This document shows, one piece after another, positions 59,481 through 64,000 of a DNA stretch of 64,000 nucleotides. Every line of letters starts with the position of its first letter. Within the stretch, counting starts at the first letter, position 1. The DNA is taken from the NCBI RefSeq assembly GCF_901000735.1, contig NC_081547.1:14214677-14278676 (forward strand), given 5' to 3'. The DNA is from Corylus avellana. Taxonomy: Eukaryota; Streptophyta; Magnoliopsida; Fagales; Betulaceae. Position numbers and translations under genes: made by a program. The notes under the pieces are model-generated. The model had not been told where the DNA came from and did no database searches. It worked only from the letters and a program-made list of their open reading frames with translations.

Positions 59481-60875
59481 GATATTTTTTTCTTTTTTAT
59501 TTTCCGCATTTCAATTCATGTTTTCTTTTTCCCTTGTCATTTTAGTTCTTGTCCTTTTATTTTCATTTCTAACAGCAATTAACCTTGTGATGCTTGTTTC
59601 TGTGAGAAAAGATTGCTGCTAGTTTTGTTGACAGGTGTTATGGTGTTTAAGTTTGAGGGACGCCTTGGCCTTTTTTACACTCAGATGTTTCTTTACTTCT
59701 GTTAATGTATTTCTATACTACACATTGAGTGCAATGTGTAATTCAAGTTTGGGGGCATGGAAAAACACACTGTCTATTTATTTGTTTTTATTTTTATGTT
59801 TGTTTGTTTCAATTTCTTTTCAAAAAAAAAAAAATAATAATAATAATAATTTGCTATATCATTGTTAAGTATGAGTTAAGCTGTAACTATGGTTTGCATT
59901 TCATTGGCTTGCTTAAAGTGTTGAACACGTGATCATTTCAATAGGAATTTGAGTCATTTGACTTATTTTTAAGCGAAAGAGACTTCACTTGTTTTTTAGT
60001 AGAATCATCATGAGCATATTAGAATATAGTCTGTGAGGTATAAAATTTGAACTGAATAATGTGTATCTTGAGATTTGTTGGATGACTTATTGATGAATAA
60101 CCTTGGCTTGTTAAAAAAAAAAAATAGATCATTTTGAGTTTTTCACTGAGGAACCGGACCTCTTGCCTCAAAAAGCATTGATTGTTCGCGTCAAAAGGTG
60201 TGAGGTTTAAGTTGATTGATGGTATGGCTAGCTTGGCTTCGTAGCCTTTTTGACTTGAGTTAATAGGCCATTAGGGTGTTTCTACATCTAGTGCCCTAAC
60301 GCCATTTGGCTTGGGAGTCATTGGCCTAACACTCGTTTTATGGGTCAATTAGAAAGCTTAAGGGAGTTAAGCATTGCATTGCCTACAAAAAAAAAAAAAA
60401 AAAAAATTGTGCATATCTTGTTAATAATTAAAGCCTTGGTTGTTTCATTTGATAGGAATTCCTACAGATTTTGAGGTACAGTTTCTGATTAAATTGAAGC
60501 CTCATGATTGTATGTCATTTTCACTTTGCACCTATCACAACATGTGACGTCGTGACTGCCCATTTATTTGATTTTGGACGCCCTAATGATTGTAATGATG
60601 GTGTTTGTCTTTTGAAGCTTGCTCATGAATAATAATCATTGTTTGTGTGAAACTTCATTCTTTTCAACAACATAGTGCTACAATGTTTGTGGTATCATTC
60701 CTGTTAAACCCTCACGAGACTTCACTCGTCCACTAGGGATGCCTAGGTGTTTAAAAGGCTTGTTACATGTGCTAAATGCAATTTTCTCTCCCACGAAAAA
60801 GGATTTATGCTTCATGTTTTAATTTTATTTTTGGTTTTGTTTTGCTAAGGGACTAGCAAAATGTAAGTTTGGGGT
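59481..60875 (+). other. Non-coding 3' spacer of element C
   Basis: Parallel to 6720-7877 of element A, sharing GCAATGTGTAATTCAAGTTT-type tracts and the CACGAGACTTCACTCGTCCA segment. No gene. Confidence 0.6.
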
Positions 60876-62120
60876 TGTTTAATGAGTGCCAAATATTACA
60901 TACTTGAGCCCCTTATTTACATTTGTTAATCCTTTAGCTGTGTTTTAATCTGATGTTTTGTGTTAGTTCAGTGTTTTTAGTGTTTTGTAGGTTGTTAAAG
61001 GAAAACGGCGACTTTAAGGCCAAATATGCAGAGTTTGGAAGAAAGCTGAAAAATAACCATGTGAGGAAGTAGGATTGAGCACACCATCCTGCGCTCGAGC
61101 GCATATGCACTTGATCCCAGCAGGGTTGCGCTAGAGCGCACCCACGCCCACCAACAAGTCATAAGCTCACGAGCGCTACGCCATAGAAGGAAGAACACAT
61201 GCATGAGTGCGATCGAGCGCACTGGCCATGCGCTCGAGCGCACTTGTCTAACAGGCTAGTACCAGTGCCCTTTTTAGGGTTTTGAGCTTTAAAAACCCCT
61301 ATAAATAGATTGCAAAGCCTCAAGAAAAGGGGGCTGGAGATCAAGTCCGAAATTCTATAACTTTTATCCCTTTTAGTTTAGTTTTTCTTTAAGTTTAGGT
61401 TTTATTTTCATAGTCATGTGTAGCTAATTCTCAACTAAGGTTAAGGATGAAGCCTCATCAATGAAGAACAATATTGTGTTCATGTAAGTTAATATTATCC
61501 AATTATTGAGTTTTTATATTTCAATTGTTTTACTTCAAATTAATTGTTGAGATGATTCTTGGATATTTTTTGTGATTCAAGGATATATTTGATGATTTGA
61601 GATAATTTCATACAGTTGATTGCTTGGTTTTTAATTCATAAAAAATTGGATGTCCCTTGTGATTTGTTCTACGGATACAATTGATGTTTTCATTTAAATT
61701 GGATATCTTTTTTGATTTATGGATACATCTGATGATTTGATTTAAATTGGATTTCTTTTGTGATTTGTGTAAAAGAATGGATACATGGGATGGTTTTGAT
61801 TAATTCTTTGAAGTGAAAGTAAAACATACCTCAGATTTTATTGTGAGAACTTTGGATAATTTTGATGAATATGGAACATGTTGCTATGATTTGGTGAGTG
61901 TGGATTCCACATCCTTAGTACTTTATCTTTTGACTATTTTACTTTGTTTAGTTTATGTTTTCTTTTATTTGCAATTCAAAAAAATTAAATCTTTTTCAAA
62001 ACTAGATTAGGATATAATTGTTTTCATAAACACAACTCCTTGTGGAATCGACCTCGCACTTGCAATCCTTTTACTGCAAACGATTCATGCACTTGTGAGT
62101 ATATTAAAATTTTCACAACA
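60876..62120 (+). mobile_element. Type A LTR (3' LTR of element C), 1245 bp
   Basis: TG..CA ends and the most complete type A LTR in the window. It contains near-palindromic CTGCGCTCGAGCGCA and GTGCGATCGAGCGCAC motifs at about 61086-61235. Confidence 0.75.
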
Positions 62121-62121
62121 G

Positions 62122-63486
62122 CATTGTGATACGGAATAAGGCTTGATTGGTTGTTCAGGGCTAAACTCAGATTGAAGGGATAGATTTTGATTAGACATTT
62201 GCTCCTGTAGCAAGACTTGAGTCTATTAGAATTCTTCTGGGAATAACTTGTAGTTTTGGCTTCAAGCTATACGAAATGGATGTTAAAAGTACTTTTCTGA
62301 ATGGAATTCTTCAAGAAGAAGTCTATGTGGAACAACCTAGAGGATTCAAAGATCTTCATCATATCGAGCATGTGTACAAATTGAAGAAGGCCTTGTATGG
62401 GTTAAAACAAACACCTAGAGCATGGTATGAGAGACCCATAGCATATCTCGTCACACATGGGTTCACTCGTGGGAAAGCAAATTGAAATATGTTTATTCAA
62501 AAGAAAGGAAAAGATATGTTGATTGCTCAAATCTATGTGGACGACATTGTGTTTGGAGCTACAGTTGACTCTCACTCTCACATCTTTGCCTCAAAAATGA
62601 AGAAAATGTTTGAAATGAGCGTGATTGGAGATTTGTCATATTTTATAGGTCTACAAGTCCAACAATCAGACCTTGGAATGTTTGTTTCTTAGGCCAAGTA
62701 TGCCAAGGATCTTGTGAAAAAAATTGGCCTTGATGGAAAAAGTCATGTTCAAACTCTTATGAGTATTAGTGTGAAACTCTCGGCAGATCTTACAAGAAAA
62801 AGTGTCGATCAAACACTTTACAGAAATACGATTGGAAGTCTTCTTTATCTCACTGCTAGCAGACCTGACATCTCCGTCAGTGTTGGGGTATGTGCTCGAT
62901 TTCAAGCCAATCCCAAAGAATCACATTTGATAGCTATTAAATGTATCATTCGATATGTGAATGGCACTGTGGTTTATAGGATTTGGTATTCCAAGAACAC
63001 CAATCTAAACTTGGCAGGCTACTCCGATATGGATTGGGCAAGATGTGCTAATGTAGGTAGAGTACCTTTGGTGGATGTTTCAATATGGGAACCAATCTTG
63101 TGTCTTGGCTGAGCAAGAAACAGAATTCTATATCTCTCTTCACAGCAGAAGCCGAATACATTGCTGCTGGAAGCTATTGCACACAACTGATATGGATGAA
63201 AAAGCTCATGTCTGACTATGGTCTCGATCAAGAGAACATGATAGGGTTCTGTGGTAATCAAATTGCAATCAGTATCTCCAAGAACCCAGTACAACACTCT
63301 CATACCAAACACATTGACATCAGGTATCTTTTCAATCGCGATTTAGTTGAAACTAAAGTTATCTCTCTTGATCATGTTCCTATATAACGACAATTGGCAG
63401 ACCTTTTCACAAAACCACTAGATGTGTCTAGATTTGAATTCCTCCGCTCTGCAATTGGTATTTGGGAACCTTCTATAAAGGTTTGA
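62122..63486 (+). pseudogene. Ty1/copia pol fragment: reverse transcriptase and RNase H
   Basis: Begins abruptly after the LTR end and reads in one frame as the RT core (TFAPVARLESIR, MDVKSTFLNG, LYGLKQTPRAWYER, IYVDDIVFG with the YVDD catalytic motif), then RNase H (GSLLYLTASRPDI, SWLSKKQNSISLFTAEAEY) to LADLFTKPLD. Stops occur at about 62144, 62162, 62195, 62483, 62690 and 63385, with a frameshift near 63070. Several stops are simple C to T products (FVS*AKYAKDL for an expected Gln). The integrase and gag parts are missing, cut off by element C. Non-functional. Confidence 0.9.
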
Positions 63487-64000
63487 ACGGGGTCTGAGGA
63501 AGGTTAGTGTTTCGTTTTGTGAATATCTTTGTTTGTTGTTATGTTTTTGCTTTTTTCAACTAAGCTTTTGGTTTGAATTGGTGTGGTATGATTGATGTAT
63601 TCTCCTTGCTTACAAGCTAGAAACCGTGTTATGATGGTAAGGCCTGAATAGTCTTAACACTTTCTCTTGTTTAATGTGAGTGGTTCTTTTCTTGTTCTCT
63701 TTCTTTGCTATTAAGCTGGTTTGTGATAACAAGCTTCTTTGGCCTGCATCTCTCTAAGACATGTTCAGTGTAACCTCGTGTGTCTAGAATGAGGGTGTGA
63801 TACATGCGTTTTTCGACTTCATCTGTTCTTTGAATGTCTATCTGTGTCTTTGGTAAATTGACCCCACAAGTTTCACCTGTCTTTATAGTGTTCATGACAT
63901 CACCTCCCTCAATGACAAGAATTTCTTTTTGATCAAAGATCAAGTGCTCCTCTTAAATGAGTCCTAATGATAACCTGCTTCTTTATCCCTATAGAAAAAG
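63487..64000. other. Sequence 3' of the copia pol fragment
   Basis: Probably the copia element's 3' non-coding region. No polypurine tract or LTR recognised before the window ends. Confidence 0.4.

Larger units (their letters stand above)
57588..62120 (+). mobile_element. Chimeric gypsy-like non-autonomous LTR element (element C)
   Basis: Left LTR 57588-58931 (type B, TGATAAGTGC..TTTGACA), interior with a gag remnant, AAGTTTGGGG tract before the right LTR 60876-62120 (type A, TGTTTAATGAGTGCC..CACAACA). The two LTRs belong to different subtypes. No primer site follows the left LTR and no target duplication is seen (GAGGG versus GCATT). No pol. Confidence 0.65.

Overview
The window looks like nuclear DNA from a eudicot plant. 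It is AT-rich and has long introns with GT..AG borders. It is crowded with plant-type mobile elements: L1-class LINEs with DUF4283 and zf-RVT/RNase H modules, Ty1/copia and Ty3/gypsy LTR elements, a Cassandra element carrying 5S rRNA sequence, and Tourist- and hAT-like MITEs. I cannot name the species. A woody rosid would fit but is only a guess. Two runs of exactly 100 N mark assembly gaps.

The only host genes I can support are two oxidosqualene cyclase (OSC, triterpene synthase) genes in tandem on the plus strand. OSC1 (20862-33515) reads as 18 exons joining to an uninterrupted 758-residue protein with DCTAE and QW motifs. OSC2 (42087-50744) shows exons 1-2 and 8-18. Its exons 3-7 fall inside the gap at 47463-47562. 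The genes lie in a large tandem duplication: about 8838-34463 corresponds to about 34829-53053. Each copy has since gained its own insertions, so the other copy serves as the empty site. LINE-1 and an inverted-LTR element are private to copy 1. A 5'-truncated LINE-2, a Cassandra element and a CACTA-like insert are private to copy 2.

Layout. 1-3424: a truncated LTR, then AT-rich sequence with tandem repeats. 3425-8959: a decayed, non-autonomous gypsy-like element with a tRNA-Asp-type primer site, a broken gag and two nested DNA transposons. 8838-20800: duplicated upstream block of OSC1, with LINE-1, Tourist and hairpin MITEs, and the inverted-LTR palindrome. 20862-33515: OSC1; its introns 1 and 2 hold MITEs, GC-rich mini-hairpins, copia remnants and two minisatellites. 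34464-34828: inverted LTR fragment at the duplication junction. 34829-53053: second copy with OSC2. 52100-57587: copia LTR (with Cassandra nested in it) and its non-coding interior. 57588-62120: a chimeric gypsy-like element with two different LTR types. 62122-63486: a plus-strand copia RT/RNase H remnant.

Functionally the window is a tandem OSC pair in a transposon sea. Oxidosqualene cyclases convert 2,3-oxidosqualene to cyclic triterpenes. No cytochrome P450, glycosyltransferase or acyltransferase gene is visible, so there is no evidence here for a wider biosynthetic cluster. I found no new defence or mobile system. The most unusual items are the inverted-LTR insertion with standard 5-bp target duplication, the changed MWCYCR motif and shortened loop in the OSC, and the patchy identity between the two OSC copies next to an assembly gap.
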